Below, piece by piece: positions 35,226-47,613 of a DNA stretch of 64,000 bases. The DNA is from Coriolopsis trogii (Eukaryota; Basidiomycota; Agaricomycetes; Polyporales; Polyporaceae). The stretch is from assembly GCA_020543525.1 (NCBI GenBank), contig JAHYIO010000028.1, positions 1 through 64,000 on the forward strand, written 5' to 3'. Within the stretch, counting starts at the first letter, position 1. Each line of letters starts with the position of its first letter. Made by a program: the position numbers and the translations under genes. The notes below the pieces were generated by a model. The model was not told the origin of the DNA, ran no database searches, and saw only the letters and a program-made list of their open reading frames with translations.

Positions 35226-38200
35226 GATCAGCGGCGGACGAGACCAGCGCGGGCACGGGGGGCAAGGGAGAGGACGAACGGGGGATGGGATAATAAGAGG
35301 GAAGGCCCCGATCGCCTAACACGCATCGCGTGCCGCGGCTAGCCCATGAACAAGCTGGACGGGAGAGACATGTTCGCTGTCCTGCGCACGAGGCGCCCGG
35401 ATCGGGTGCTCCCCATCTCACAACTGCCCAAAACGGTCGTTCTGTATCGAATCGAGGTGATGAGAAGTGATGTGTGTCTTCCCTGGGCAACTGTTACCGA
35501 GGCGGTGGCGCACTATCGGGACGGTGGTCGCCGGGAGTATCGTCGACGGGGATGTGCCCGGTCGCCCCTTCGATAAGAGACGGACCATAGATGCGGGCGA
35601 CCTTCCCAGACGCCATCCGTGCACAGGAACACTCCGAGTCTCTCTCCAGACGCTGCTCGGACAAGAAAGGCTGGCTCGAATGCCGGAGCAATCACTTGAT
35701 CGGATTCCGGATCGGGCTTCCTAGGCCTTGCAAGCCTCGTGTCTGGTGGCGCCTAATGAAGTGGAACATTGTGGAGGCCTGCGGCAAATGAGAGACGTTG
35801 CGTGCATGACGAACCATTTACGCCATTGCTGGGCACAGCGTCCTTGGCGGCGGGACGCGGGACATCCTCCTTGCGCATCAGGCTTGCCGCCGTACGTACC
35901 TCCTCTGCCGCGTACGTTTGCCCCGCGCCCACGCACCGTGGTGAACGCGCAGCGTGCCCTGAACATCTCACAGAAGCACAACTTGATGATAGCACATTGA
36001 GCGAACCTTGAACTTACCGCAACTGCACTGTGCCATGCACCGGCCGTCGAAGTGCGTCCAATCCGCCGACTTGAGCGGTCTACGGTAGAACCATCCTCGA
36101 CGATGCCCGCATCCGGGTGGGAGTTCGAACCGACATTGCATGGGGCTCCCGGGAGCAAGCCCGGGAGAACACGTGCGGGAATCAGCCAGGCGGCTGTCAT
36201 GGCAGACAGTCGGTAGCAGATGAGCCTTTCCACCGTCACGTTCCGACTGACATAACTATTCCGACGATGATGAGGCGGCTGCAAGTGCTCCCGACAGAGA
36301 AAACACTGTGAACGGGCTAGTTCCACAGTGTTCTGCTCTCTCAGGTACAGAACAGACGAGCGGGGTCGGCACCGCTCAAACCCCAGAGACGGTGGGACGC
36401 CGGAGGTCATCTCCGCGAGCCACATCCGTCGACGACCGTTCCGCTCTCGGAGACTTGATGAAGACGAACGGGAGCATCTCCGCGGACGATTGCTCTTCCA
36501 GAAAGTGCGGAATTGCAGAGCAGAGAAGGCGGAGAGTGCATCTGGCGGCTATGCATGACGCAGCCTGAGAGAACTCACAGGCAAGGCCCGCCAGGAATGA
36601 GCTCGTTGGACAGAGCTCTCGACTAGAATTCTACTGATAGCCCTAAGAGCTAGTCAAGGAAAATGGTCGAGGCGTGGTCTATGGAAGAGCTGATTAAGCG
36701 TAAGGAAATAGTCTGCCTGCTGCAATGCCTACCTCCGATACTTGGGAGTCTGACGTCCACATATGAGGGCAAAGCAATGCGATTCCATGCCTGGACAAGC
36801 TGCTCGTCGCACATTACAGTGACGTTGAGATGGTGGTTATGGTGGAATCAAACTCGAAGACAACGTCGCCACAGTCCCAACGCTGAGCGAAATTTTGCCA
36901 GATCGTGACGTGACGTAGCCACGTGCCATGTGACATCCGTTCTATGACTCGACGACTCGCCCATCTTCAAGGACAGACTCGGAGACTATACAAACGACAT
37001 CGACACTACACGTCGGCGAGGCAACTACGCCATTCAATGCAATGTTCTATCCGCCCCTCAACATGCTTGCGACAGGACTTTCAGAATATTGTGGATAACA
37101 GTCCTGGACCCCTGACATCCGTCGCAGATTCGCAGGATAGTACAAGATATAGCCTGCTAGTGGTAGACCCGCACAATTTCACCTACTCTCAATCACGTCT
37201 CTCAGATTCAGACGGCAGACATGCGCACAAAATTGCAATTGACCCGGAGTCAACTTGATCTGTCCCCATCGCGGTATTTGCGCGCTTCTTCCCCGTCTGG
37301 ATTTTCCGTCACTGACCAGCTCTCACGCTGTATATAGACCTCATTGTGCACCTTCGTGCCAAAATAATCATCTGGATTAGGGGCCGACAATGTCACTCAC
37401 ACCGCCCGCTGTGAACCATTCCATGTCGGACTGCACGCGGAGACCACGAACCCGGTGGACTGCTAGTTCGTGCCAATTCGGCCCATTCCTGCAGGTGATC
37501 ATGCCGTCCGCGATTCACGTTGAGCAATCAATATCTGACCCTGCACAGGATGCGCTAAAATTCCAACATGGCTGTAGCATGGATCTGATAAGGATGCGCT
37601 GCAGTGTTCATCGGAAATGATAGTCATCGATGACGCTCATGCCTTGCTATACCTTCGAAAAATAGACACACTGCGGGACTGCGGTCCGAGCGGTCAGTCT
37701 CCTCCCGCGTGCCATAGCACGTCTTCGAGGAAGTCCTGCGAAGGGCTGCTCTGGGTGCCGGTGGACACTTCCCCCGACATAGCCGTCGCAGTCGCAACAG
37801 GAGTCGACTGTATATGCGGTCACTATGCAGTATACCTTGTTGGTCTACGTTGACCCTGATGGGTAAGCAGTTGGTGTGGCCTGTGCGTGGCGTTTAGCTC
37901 AGGTTCGTCTCCTCGATCGTTCATTGCGTCTCGATATACCACTCACAAGGGGTGCTGTTGCCTCCCACAGACCCCTAGGCCCCTGCATTCCAGAGAAACG
38001 CTCGTACCAGCGCACCATTCCCGTACTCTACTCTTGGTCGCTTGGTCACGAGGGCAACGTGGCCCGTCTTCCGACCCTGCTGTGCTGCAGCCATCCCTGA
38101 TCGTCCCTGCGAGCGGTCTGGGTCGTGTCTGCCAGCAGGCTTGGAGAGGCTACAGCTGCCGCACACGAGGGATCGGTATGTTAGGCTGCCTCAGCCAGTG

Positions 38201-41200
38201 AAACAACCTCTTGCTGCGGAACTCCGTCCTTGACCGATGCCTCTGGAATGCCACTTCCCCACCGTTTCATCCTTGCTGTTGAGGTTCCAGCTCAAGACAG
38301 TGTCAGTGCCGACTGGGACAGCCTCGACGGCCACCCGGCGTTTCAAGCACGAGTTCAATCTTCCGTGAACGTCGCACGGGGTATTACTTCCCACTAAGCT
38401 CTAGCCAAGGAACCGACAGTGCCACCCCTACGAAGATATTCTCAAGGCCCCACTGTCGGAAGAGAACTCGATGTTACTCCTCACTTCCTCCACCTCGACA
38501 TCGGTCCGTCCCTCCCCAACGCTCGCGATCATGGACGAGAGCATCCGCATAAGCCGGAACCCTCGATTTGCTGCCGCTCTCTGGTCATCCACCCCTTCTT
38601 TCCCTTTCCCATCTCAACGCTGACTCGCCAAACTTCCTGCTCAACAAGACGCGCACACGCACCCACTACAACCAGGCAAGTGCCGAAGACAACACACCGT
38701 GCACCGCTAGAATAGCCCGTTGTGCCACTCGTTGTGCCACTCGTGGCGCGGGCGTACACACACCACAGCCCCCCTCCCCGGTTCGCTCGTGCCCATCCGG
38801 GAACCATCGTTTGTGGACGCTTGAGAAAGCAGTATACGATTCCGTACGGCGTCCTTGGTATGCAAGCGGATCGACGGTCGACGGCGCCCCATCAGCACAT
38901 CTTTCCCATCGAACATGTAGGAAGGCCCGGCCCCCAAGACCAGGCGCCCGACCTTCCGCCTCTGGTGAGCCTCTACGTCACATCGAGAGAGCACCATCTC
39001 TTCACATTCCCCGCGTCGACAGAGCGCACCTATGTCCATACGCCTTGGGCGACCGAGCCCCGACAGCCTGAAGGCGAGCGGCGGAGTCTGACCCAGAGAG
39101 CTCCCAGAGCGACCACGAGTCGCATTCTGTTTCTCATCTGTTATACAACGCACGCGAGCCCCCGATATCGCACCTACGGCGTTCGGGCCATGTCTCCAGG
39201 CCTCTAGCTGAAAGAAGCGCCGTGCTTCGCACTAGCCGCAGCTTCTGTACGACAGACGGCAACGGCTATGCTTCAGACGCCCAGCGACACGACGAAGCCG
39301 CCTACCGCCTACATAGTTTAGGACCGGGATGTCCGCCGCAATCGAGGACGGTCACGACCGGCCTAGCACTGGGCGAGTCGGACGTGTCGCTTGTGGTGAG
39401 CATGAGGATGAGTATAGAGCTACTGCTAGACAGAACGCTCTGTACGCGCAGTCGACAACGTCCGGATCCATGGACCACAGGCATGACGCACGTGCTTCGT
39501 TCCCGATATAAAGCACACTCGCCCACTCTCTCTTCGCATCCGTACAAAGTGCGCGAATGTATGAGGCTCTCGGATGGATCTACGGCCCTGGTTCCTCCAA
39601 GGGGGGAAAGTGACCGTCGCTTCCGAGCCTCTATTCGTTCTTCGAACGCACTTCTCTCCGACACTCCGAAAGGCGAACCGGTAAGTTAACTGCTGGTGCG
39701 GACCGCTCTGCTGCGCTTCTCCTCTCATGTGCTTCAAGGTCCAGAGGTCGAGCCACAGGCCGCTGCGGACGGTGAAACGCTTCGATGGTCCGAGCACCCA
39801 GCACATACATGCTGGGCTGTGACCTCAACCGTGGCGCGCGCGAACTCTATCTCGTACGCCTCGAACCGTAACGGTGCGAGACCCCCATGGCGCCGAGCCC
39901 CCGCGCCCTTTCTGCGTATCGCAGTCTATGTAGTCCGTGCACGCACCAGAATTCAAGGGGCGCCGGAACTCCCGAACGTCATGGAATACAATGACATACG
40001 CGGTAGTGTGAGAGATCGCAGCCGACACTCTGATACCCCGATGATAGTCACCACACAGTTCCCGAGCGACTGAGAACACAGAAGCCCAGGGCCCATATGA
40101 GAGGGCGTCCTTCCAACTAGGCACCTGACCACCTGGCTCCAGTGAGCCGAGCTTCCCGTCTCAAGTTAGCTTCAGGTCGCATTGGTAACATGTCACTGTC
40201 AGGGAGTGTGTGATCAAGCGAAGGCACGTTCGAGGACGACGCCGGAAGAAGGAGACCCATGTAAGGACCTCAACGAGATCCGGAACCATCTCCACCACCA
40301 TCGTGGGCATCGACATCGACATGATACATCGACGTCCCAAATATCCATCTCTCGGAGAACGGGACGACGGCGCCTGAGAGGCCGAGAGCTCAGAAGGCTG
40401 TGGATCGTATTGCGCACAAGGGAAAGAACACCTGCCAAGAGCCAGGACGTGCAACTACCTGCCGCATCCAGGAGAGATGACGGAAGAGGCGCGTCAGGCA
40501 GGCTCAACCTACGCTTTGATGCGGGGTAGACTCCGACTTCCCCTCAATTGCGCATCGACGTCGACAGTTCCGCGTTCGAGAACTGGGGGAGAGAACCGCG
40601 AGGCAATCGCAATACTCTCTGCTCACATGACGATCAACGTCCTGTCTGCAGGTACGGGGAAGTCACTGGAATACGCGGGGTAGCCAAGTATAGCGCACGC
40701 CGCAAACGACTCTGGACGAGGGACTGCTATCTCGACTTCTTCTGGTCCACGAATAGAGAGAGTTCAAGTTCAGTCGATGGGTGGATGTGAAGTGAGAGTG
40801 ATGTGATCGAGGCGAGGACCAGGCAAGAATGGGAGCTGACGATGCCAAGAAAGAGAATTACGATAAGTAGAGAGAAAAAACGGATCCGGGACGAGACAAC
40901 AGCTGACAACGACGGAAATGCTGCAGATGAACACGACGACGATGGAAATGTGAGAGGGCGCGAGTAGACAGTCTGAGATCGAGGAACGAGGACAAGATGG
41001 TGAGACTGGTGATACACGGGGGAGGGGGGATAGTACACTGACAGCCGAAGGATGAGTACTGTGTAGATGGGACGGGGACAGAGCAGGGTATGTACGACCA
41101 GCGACCGAATGCAGCGGAGCGCGGGCAGATAGTCGCGGAGGGCAAGGCCCAGACCGATAATGAAGCCGGCACGAGAGAGGAGCGTGCATCGGTAGTGTTC

Positions 41201-41265
41201 CACACTAACCGTATGAGGGAACATACAGTGTCGGAACGAGTGGATCGAACGCGACGATTCCGAGA
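35226..41265. other. About 6 kb without a convincing gene
   Basis: Frames up to 234 codons are present on both strands (for example minus 36,425-35,721), but none shows a domain, codon bias or matching splice sites. No terminal inverted repeats, long terminal repeats, reverse transcriptase, transposase or tRNA was recognised by eye. A short GC-rich inverted repeat with CCCGGGAG arms lies near 36,145-36,170. It may be old decayed sequence. Confidence 0.4.
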
Positions 41266-42666
41266 TCACAGATTCTGTATCTGCACAATCAGGAATTGCT
41301 TCTCGTCCTGGCAAGCCGGGGCGCGTATGATTAGATCGCGAGGTAGCGCTGACTAGTATGGACTCACCATGAATTGCTCATCTGCAATTGCAAAGGCGCG
41401 ATTGTGTCAGCTGTTAGACCTAGTGGACATAGCACCCGGATCAACTTGCCTTCTTTATCATTGTGGAAGTCCTTCAAAAACTTCAGCAACTTGTCCTTGT
41501 TGCGGCGGAGGATGCTCTCTATTTGTGGCGGTTTCTTCGGGTTCGCAACAAACACCTGCAGGGGCTATTAATTCACATGTACCAGTGCCGGTAACACGGA
41601 ATACATGCCTTGAACACGTGGAACGCCTCGAACTGAATGTTCTTGCTCTTGTCACGGAGGAGGTTCATCATCATCTTCAGATTCGCCTCGCTTGCGATGT
41701 ACCGCGTCATCACATTGAAGTTGGCACGATCTAGGAGGATCTCTCCGAGCAGTTTCAGAGACTGCCGCTTCGTGACGTAATTGTTCGAGAGGATGAGTGT
41801 CGTGAATGACGCGAAGAACTATGCGGTCCAAAACACGATGCATCAGTATAGTGTGATCTGCGTGGCCAGATGAGTAACACCCTACCCGATCATAGTTCTT
41901 GTCGAGGTAGTCCGCAACCATCGTCTTGTGTCGCGTCAGAGTCTCCTTGAGGTTCGTGTACGCATCGCATGAGATACCGAACGTTGTGGACTCGATGTAA
42001 TGGGGGAATTTGTAGAACCTGCGGGAACGGGTTCAACCATGACGGATCGTGCCTCGAGGCAGGTGACGTGACTTACTGCTCAGAGTACAAAAGAATCTTG
42101 GCTAAAGGTTCATGTCGTAGCATCTCTCGCAGGATCATGCCGGTGTTCAATGCGATTTCTTCATTCGCGTACCCGTCGAACGCGGCAAAGAGAACTTCCG
42201 GCTTGGAACAAAGGTACTCGACAGTCGGGAAGCGCGAGCCAATCTGTCGCCTCAAGAGATTGTTGAAGATCTGGACAACATCCTTCCGAGGCTCGAAATC
42301 GAGCTTGTGGATGTTCTGTAGTAGATGAAACAAGAGGTCGGTGCTATACGTCTCTTGCGCGAGTTGTGCTACAAGCTCTGGCAGTGGGTCTGATGCCGTA
42401 ACCAGAGTGAGATGGTTGGCAATACTCGGGAGAGGCATATACGCACCACCATCACCGTACAAGATCGCCTTGATCTGCTGCAGGTTCTTGGCGACCTCTT
42501 CGTTCGCCTGCAGCATGGTCGATAACATTCATTGGGAAGTCTGAAGACGACCCACCTTCCTCCTAACCTCACCGCCGGGTGGCCCTGCATCTAGTCTGGG
42601 GAGCGCGTCCCGGAGTCCTCTAACGAGATCTGGCGGAGTGCGAGTCTTTGTCTTGAAAAAATTCAT
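41266..42666 (-). CDS. Mo25/Hym1-like scaffold protein (CAB39 family)
   Basis: Seven exons: 42666-42556, 42507-42077, 42018-41886, 41818-41609, 41555-41450, 41381-41368 (14 nt) and 41307-41266, giving 348 residues; human CAB39 has 341. The start is [15 protein letters not shown], followed by the Mo25 helical-repeat fold. Family stretches include [48 protein letters not shown] and the tail [18 protein letters not shown]. Mo25 proteins bind STE20/GCK kinases with a pseudokinase or partner; fungal Hym1 acts in the RAM/MOR network for polarity and cell separation. Introns 4 and 5 start with GC (AAG|GCATGT and GAAG|GCAAGT); the conserved protein cannot be read otherwise. Very confident in the family. 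Confidence 0.95.
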
Positions 42667-42909
42667 TGTTCAGTGGTTATCGTTCCTAACCGATGTGATG
42701 TGGTGGGTCTGCCCGACGGTGGGGTGGGGAGGTGGAAGATGAGGGCGGGAACACGGTACGTCACGGCAGAACTGGCAGGACGTTGGATTAGGAATAATGG
42801 CAGGCGTGAATTTCGTCAGCACGATGGCCAGGGCAGTGCAGCTAGGAAGGCAGGGATAGCCACAGAAGCAGAAGAGCCAAGGAGACTAGTCTAGACAGCC
42901 AGCAGGGCG

Positions 42910-42957
42910 AGCGTCCGTCGTCGCTCTCGTCGTCGTCGTTGTCGTCGTCGTTGTGGT
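42910..42957 (+). repeat. CGT/CTT-type trinucleotide microsatellite
   Basis: Interrupted GTC/GTT repeats (GTCGTCGTCGTTGTCGTC) upstream of Mo25 and of the F-box gene. Confidence 0.8.
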
Positions 42958-43479
42958 CGATCCCAGAACGCGGTTGAAGCCGACTCAGGCCCGCCACCCG
43001 GCACAGGCACGTGATCCGACGCGTATGCTAGGCGCCCACTCCGGCTTTCTTGACACTCGTCCGCGGCGGAATCGGGGCGGAATGGCTTTCTCCCACTTGT
43101 TTTCCATGGCCAAGGACGTCATTGAAGACCGAAAGGAACCCGGAACGGTCGCATCGGCCATTTTCGCATGTTTGTTTTCACCGAAATCTTACGTACCGCC
43201 AGCTGTCGCGAGCACGCCGAGCAGTCTCAGCAGCTGGAGATGCGCAAAAAACATCAAGGAACGTTTCGGGGTGCATCGAGGCCCGACGTCTCGGTCGCAG
43301 ATGGCGGGGTTATTCGAGCCATGCCACGAGCTGTTCGAAGCTGGTCTTATGCCTAGGTCACGCCCAGTCACCGTCGTCACTGCCACGTCTTTTTTCGCCA
43401 CGTACAAGTAGCAGAACATCCCTAACTGCGCCCTTCAACAACCCCATCTCACCTCCTGTTCGACCCCCCCAGGCCAGCC
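42958..43479. other. Intergenic stretch between Mo25 and the F-box/LRR gene
   Basis: Upstream region of two divergent genes. A 152-codon frame at 42,953-43,411 on the plus strand shows no domain; I take it as chance. Confidence 0.4.
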
Positions 43480-45344
43480 ATGTCTACCAGCATCGTTTTG
43501 CCTCCAGAGCTCTGGTACTGTATCGTCGATTTCATGTCTCTTGAGAGCAAACGAACCTGTCTTTTTGTCTCCAAGCTCATTCACGACATCGCCTTGCCTT
43601 CCATTTTCTCCCACCTCACAATCCGCGTGGGCATCCCTCCTCAGAGCTCTATCCTAGGCTCGTACAGATTTGGCTTCTATGACTATCTTGTCTGGCGAGA
43701 CAGGACAAACGGCGAACTGCTGCATCACTTTGTACATTCGCCCCAGTTCGCGTCGATGGTCAAGACGGTGCACGTTGTCTGTTATTCTCTCCACCAGCAC
43801 CAGCAGCACTCAGCTCGAGGTGAGTTCTCTTCTCCGATACTTGGATGCCGTGCACTGATGTCACTACTCTTCTAGGATGTCTCGAAGCGCTCAAATTGGC
43901 GCTACCGGTCCTCTCCAACTTAGAGTGCTTGACCTGGACTGGCGACTACACAGAGGTACAACCCGACGTGGTCCAGATTGCTATACAGTCATGTCCCAAG
44001 CTCACAACGCTGCGCATCCCGTATGTCTTCCCTTTCTTTCCAAGCAGCTGTAGCGCATGAGCTCACACTGACTGTCTACCTGCAGATATGCGGCGTCCGT
44101 CTTGCACCTTGTCCCCGATATCCATGGTCTACGCAAACTCGACCTCGGGCGGGAGGCGCTCCCTCCATCCGAATATGAGCCCAGTGGCTCCAGTGCTCTG
44201 ATGGTGCTCGACGCTGTGGAGAAGAACGTCGATACTCTGGAGTCGCTCTCCATATTTGGCGATGGCATCTGGCAGTTCCCTCCCGAAGTCTTCCCGAACT
44301 TGACAACTCTGGAGATACTGCAACTGAAGGACTGTGGGAAGCTCGAGTCTATTCTCTCCTCGAGCTGTCGCTTGCAATCCCTCACTATGAGACTCTCTAC
44401 CAAAGAGCACGCCCCGTCGTTCTTCGCTGCATTGGCGGCGCAACCCGCCAGTTTACCTCACCTCACCTCCCTGAAGCTCTTTTTCTATCCCTACGACGGC
44501 GACAGCGACCTCGCCGCGTTGGCTGGCTTCCTAGTCAACAAGAAACAGCTCCGTCGGCTTCATCTGTACTCCCTTTCCTCCCAGATCTCGGGCTCGGAGT
44601 GGTGCGTGACGGAGAACCCCCTAGTGGAGGTCCTCCCGCAGCTGCCGAACCTCGAGGTCCTAGGTCTCGAGCTGACCGTCATGTCCCTCACGCCCGCCCA
44701 CGTCGCCTTCCTCGACCAAAAGCTGCCGCTCTCTCTCACCACCTTCCTCTACGGCTCCATCTACCAGCGCATCACGACTAGCAAAGAAGACTGGTCCGGA
44801 CTGGTTAGTCCCGCGTTCTTCTCCCTCTTGCCCTCCTCTCATGCCAGAAGGCATAACTGACGCTAATCGCAACAGCTCCGGCGCCGGCCCTCGCTCACAT
44901 GCGTGCACCTGATCGACTACATCCAGCTCATGGACGGCTACACAAGCTGGGGCCAGTCCGACGGCCTCGCGGACGTGTCCCTCCTCCCCGAGCGCCTCGA
45001 GCTCTTCTGCTGCATGAACTACCTCTACCACCTCCGCGGCGAGCTCTCCGGCTACCGCCCCCGCGAGACGCTCTCCTCTCCGACGACCGGGTGTGGGATC
45101 GGGAAGCGGTCGGATGCGTGCTGGGTCTTGCCGGACGACTTGAGGCCGGACTTTGAGGACTGGGCGTGGCTGGTGCGCTATCGGCTGCACCATTTGCATT
45201 ATGGGTCTAATATCAGTGAGTGTTTGTCTTTGATGCCAGCCTTGGGAGGGTGCTGACTGGGCCGTGTGTTGCGTTGATGTAGACAAAATGTGGGAGTATC
45301 GGGACCGGAGGGATATGGTACGCGAGCAGACAGCGACTCGGTGA
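43480..45344 (+). CDS. F-box/LRR-like protein
   Basis: Five exons: 43480-43819, 43876-44020, 44086-44803, 44876-45215 and 45283-45344, giving 534 residues, all with GT-AG introns. Residues 7-45 look like an F-box (LPPELWYCIVDFMSLESKR, then LFVSKLIHDIALPSIFSHL). This would recruit Skp1 and Cullin-1 for ubiquitylation. The rest is a series of leucine-rich stretches typical of agaricomycete F-box proteins (LKLALPVLSNLECLTW, LTTLEILQLKDCGKLESI, LEVLGLELTV). The C-terminus is charged (RDRRDMVREQTATR). The substrate cannot be inferred. Such genes are numerous and fast evolving in agaricomycetes. The exon joins were checked by phase. Confidence 0.8.
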
Positions 45345-45699
45345 CCTTGCGGTCACGGGCTTAGCTTTGCCGGCTCCTCCCCCTTGTAGAGCTGTCGCTC
45401 CGATGCATGTTGTATGTTAGTGTGGACGAGAGTATACATATCATCCCGCTCAAGCATCACATGACCAAGGGACTAGGGCTGCTCTCGAGAGGCCGTACTC
45501 ACCGCATTATCCGAGACTCACAGCTATAGTCTGAGTTCTGAATGAGTGACATTGACCAAGAAAGACCCTAATGCCCAAATTGCATGCGAGCGAGGGTATG
45601 CTAGTATTACAAACATCTGCGTGAGCTCATCCTCGGAGTCTGTCAAGCGCGTTCAGCAAAATACAGGGCAGTACCGCTCAGACTTTCGGTACTGCTCAC

Positions 45700-47613
45700 C
45701 TACGGCCCGCGAGCGATCTCCCGCCCTGTATCTCCCTGGGACATGTGTATGGATATGATACCCGGCCCTCTGAGCTGCTGGCGGATCGTCTGGCGCGCGT
45801 TCAACATTGCGAGCAACGAGTTCAGGTTGACTGTGACAACAAACCCCGAGGCCGAGGCAGGAGCGAAGGAGGATTTGTTCAGATACGGGAGCAAAACATC
45901 GTCCGATGAAGGCTATTAGCAACTCACGTTTTGGAAGAAGAAAAAAGAAGAGCGCGTAAATCAGCGTGCCGCGGGTGGTCGCGAACTGTCGGTGGGCGAA
46001 GGCGACGGTCAGAGACAGGTGTCGTAGAGGTCTGAAGCTTGTGTACTTGCCACGCATATACAAATCACCGTGCAGAGTCTATACGGCGCAAGATTGTCGA
46101 GCTCGCATGGCGGTGGAGAGAGGATGGGACGTACGTGGTGAGGGCGCCGGTGTTTATGGTGTAGAGGACGAGCGTTCGTATCGCCGAGTTCGACCTACAT
46201 GGTGACTGAGCAAGCGCTTGGGTGTTGGAATTGCTATGTCAATGCGTACTCTTTCATCCCACTGCGTCTGTTCCAGAGGAGGAAGCACATCGTGACACAA
46301 AGGAGTGCATCCGAGAGGCAGGTCGAAGCGAGCCCGACGAAGAGTACTCGCTGTGGACCGCCAGGACGGTTAGTATGAATAAGAACCGGGAGCTCTGACG
46401 ACACTAACCGATGACCTGTTGTCTAGCTCGAGGAACGTGGTGGATCGGAATCTATGATCGGCCGACGTGTGGTAGCATATTCATCCCAGTTGGGATGAAT
46501 CGAGCTTACCCTATCGCGACCCAGACTGAACAGCGGAGCATCAGTTATACAACGCCATAAATAATCTTGGCACACTTACCCATGGTGAACACTAGACGAC
46601 CAGTACTCTTAGCGTGATGGATGGCTTGATCCCATTGAGGGCAACTCACCAAAGCACACAACGCCGGTGACGATCTATCTCCGTCGAGGCGTGATGAGCA
46701 TAGATACTCTACTCTATTCTCGGCACCCAGTACGTACCAATGCTGTCAATAGTGTTTTATTCCTTCCGCTCACTGTGTTATGAAGTTGAGCCATGGGTAC
46801 AAGACAGCCTGGTGCAAAACTCACGAATGAAGATCCTGAAGGAATATATGCTGTAAATACCCGAGTTAGCTCTGTGAGAGACCTCATCTATAATACGTGA
46901 ACTCACGAGCGGACTAAACCATCGCTGAATCCCTGCATACACCTCAGACCAAAGAAGATAATCATAGACTAGTACATACTGTCGTCAAGACTGCGGCCTA
47001 CAGATGTACCGTTATAGACAGGTCGCGACAGGAGGGGAACTGACGTACCACGCCACTCCTGGGATGGCGAGGGGATAAGAAGGATCAAAATATGTCCAGG
47101 GTACTAGTACAGACTCACCATATCGGGACATTCAGCTTCACAATATTACCGTATTCCGTCACGGAATACCAGTATACGGCATGTGTGAGGAGGCAGAGAT
47201 GGACGACATCCGTCATCCTGTAACAGTTCACGTCATATCAGATAGTAGGGGCTGGGGTATCTGACACGAACCAAAGGACGGCGATCTGGGATGAAGATCA
47301 ACTATAATGGCTTCATGAGAGCGTAAATGACGCAAACCATGGATTTGAGCGTACTACCATCCTGTGTAGCTCGGCCGTAGTAGATATAGGTTTGCAGCGT
47401 CGTTAGACCGAAGAGGCTGGATATGCGGGGATGGCAGCATCAACATCTATGATATATGGTCGCTTGAGAGATATCTACCAAGCGGCAAGCACGCATCCTG
47501 TGGTTACGAATACACGACATACTGAGTATACCATCAGGTGGCAGGTGGTGTGTAGATGGAGGCTTACCGATGAAGACAGCTCCAAGCGTGTTGTCAATGG
47601 TGATTTTGAGCAT
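45700..47613 (-). CDS. DUF6534 multi-pass membrane protein
   Basis: The first exon starts at ATG 47,613 (MLKITIDNTLGAVFIG) and many short exons follow. Recognisable parts in order are FGLTTLQTYIYYGRA, TDVVHLCLLTHAVYWYSV, TEYGNIVKLNVPIW, RTLVLYTINTGALTT, ATTRGTLIYALFFFLLPK and LNSLLAMLNARQTIRQQ, ending at 45,700. This order matches basidiomycete DUF6534 proteins, which have about seven membrane helices and no known function. The middle exons (46,200-47,100) are small and I did not fix their borders, so the span is firm but the full chain is not. The N-terminus closely resembles the gene at 62,280. Its 5' half contains many introns of about 50-60 nt. Confidence 0.78.

Noticed and set aside
35721..36425. 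234-codon minus-strand frame
   Set aside because: No domain, no splice support, mixed composition; likely chance.
40727..41314. 195-codon hydrophobic frame on the minus strand
   Set aside because: Overlaps the last exon of Mo25 in another frame and continues into its 3' region; CT-rich, with no family resemblance.
41604..41620. Alternative GT donor in Mo25 (CAC|GTGTTC) instead of the GC donor
   Set aside because: It would delete VFK from the highly conserved FHVFKVFVANP.
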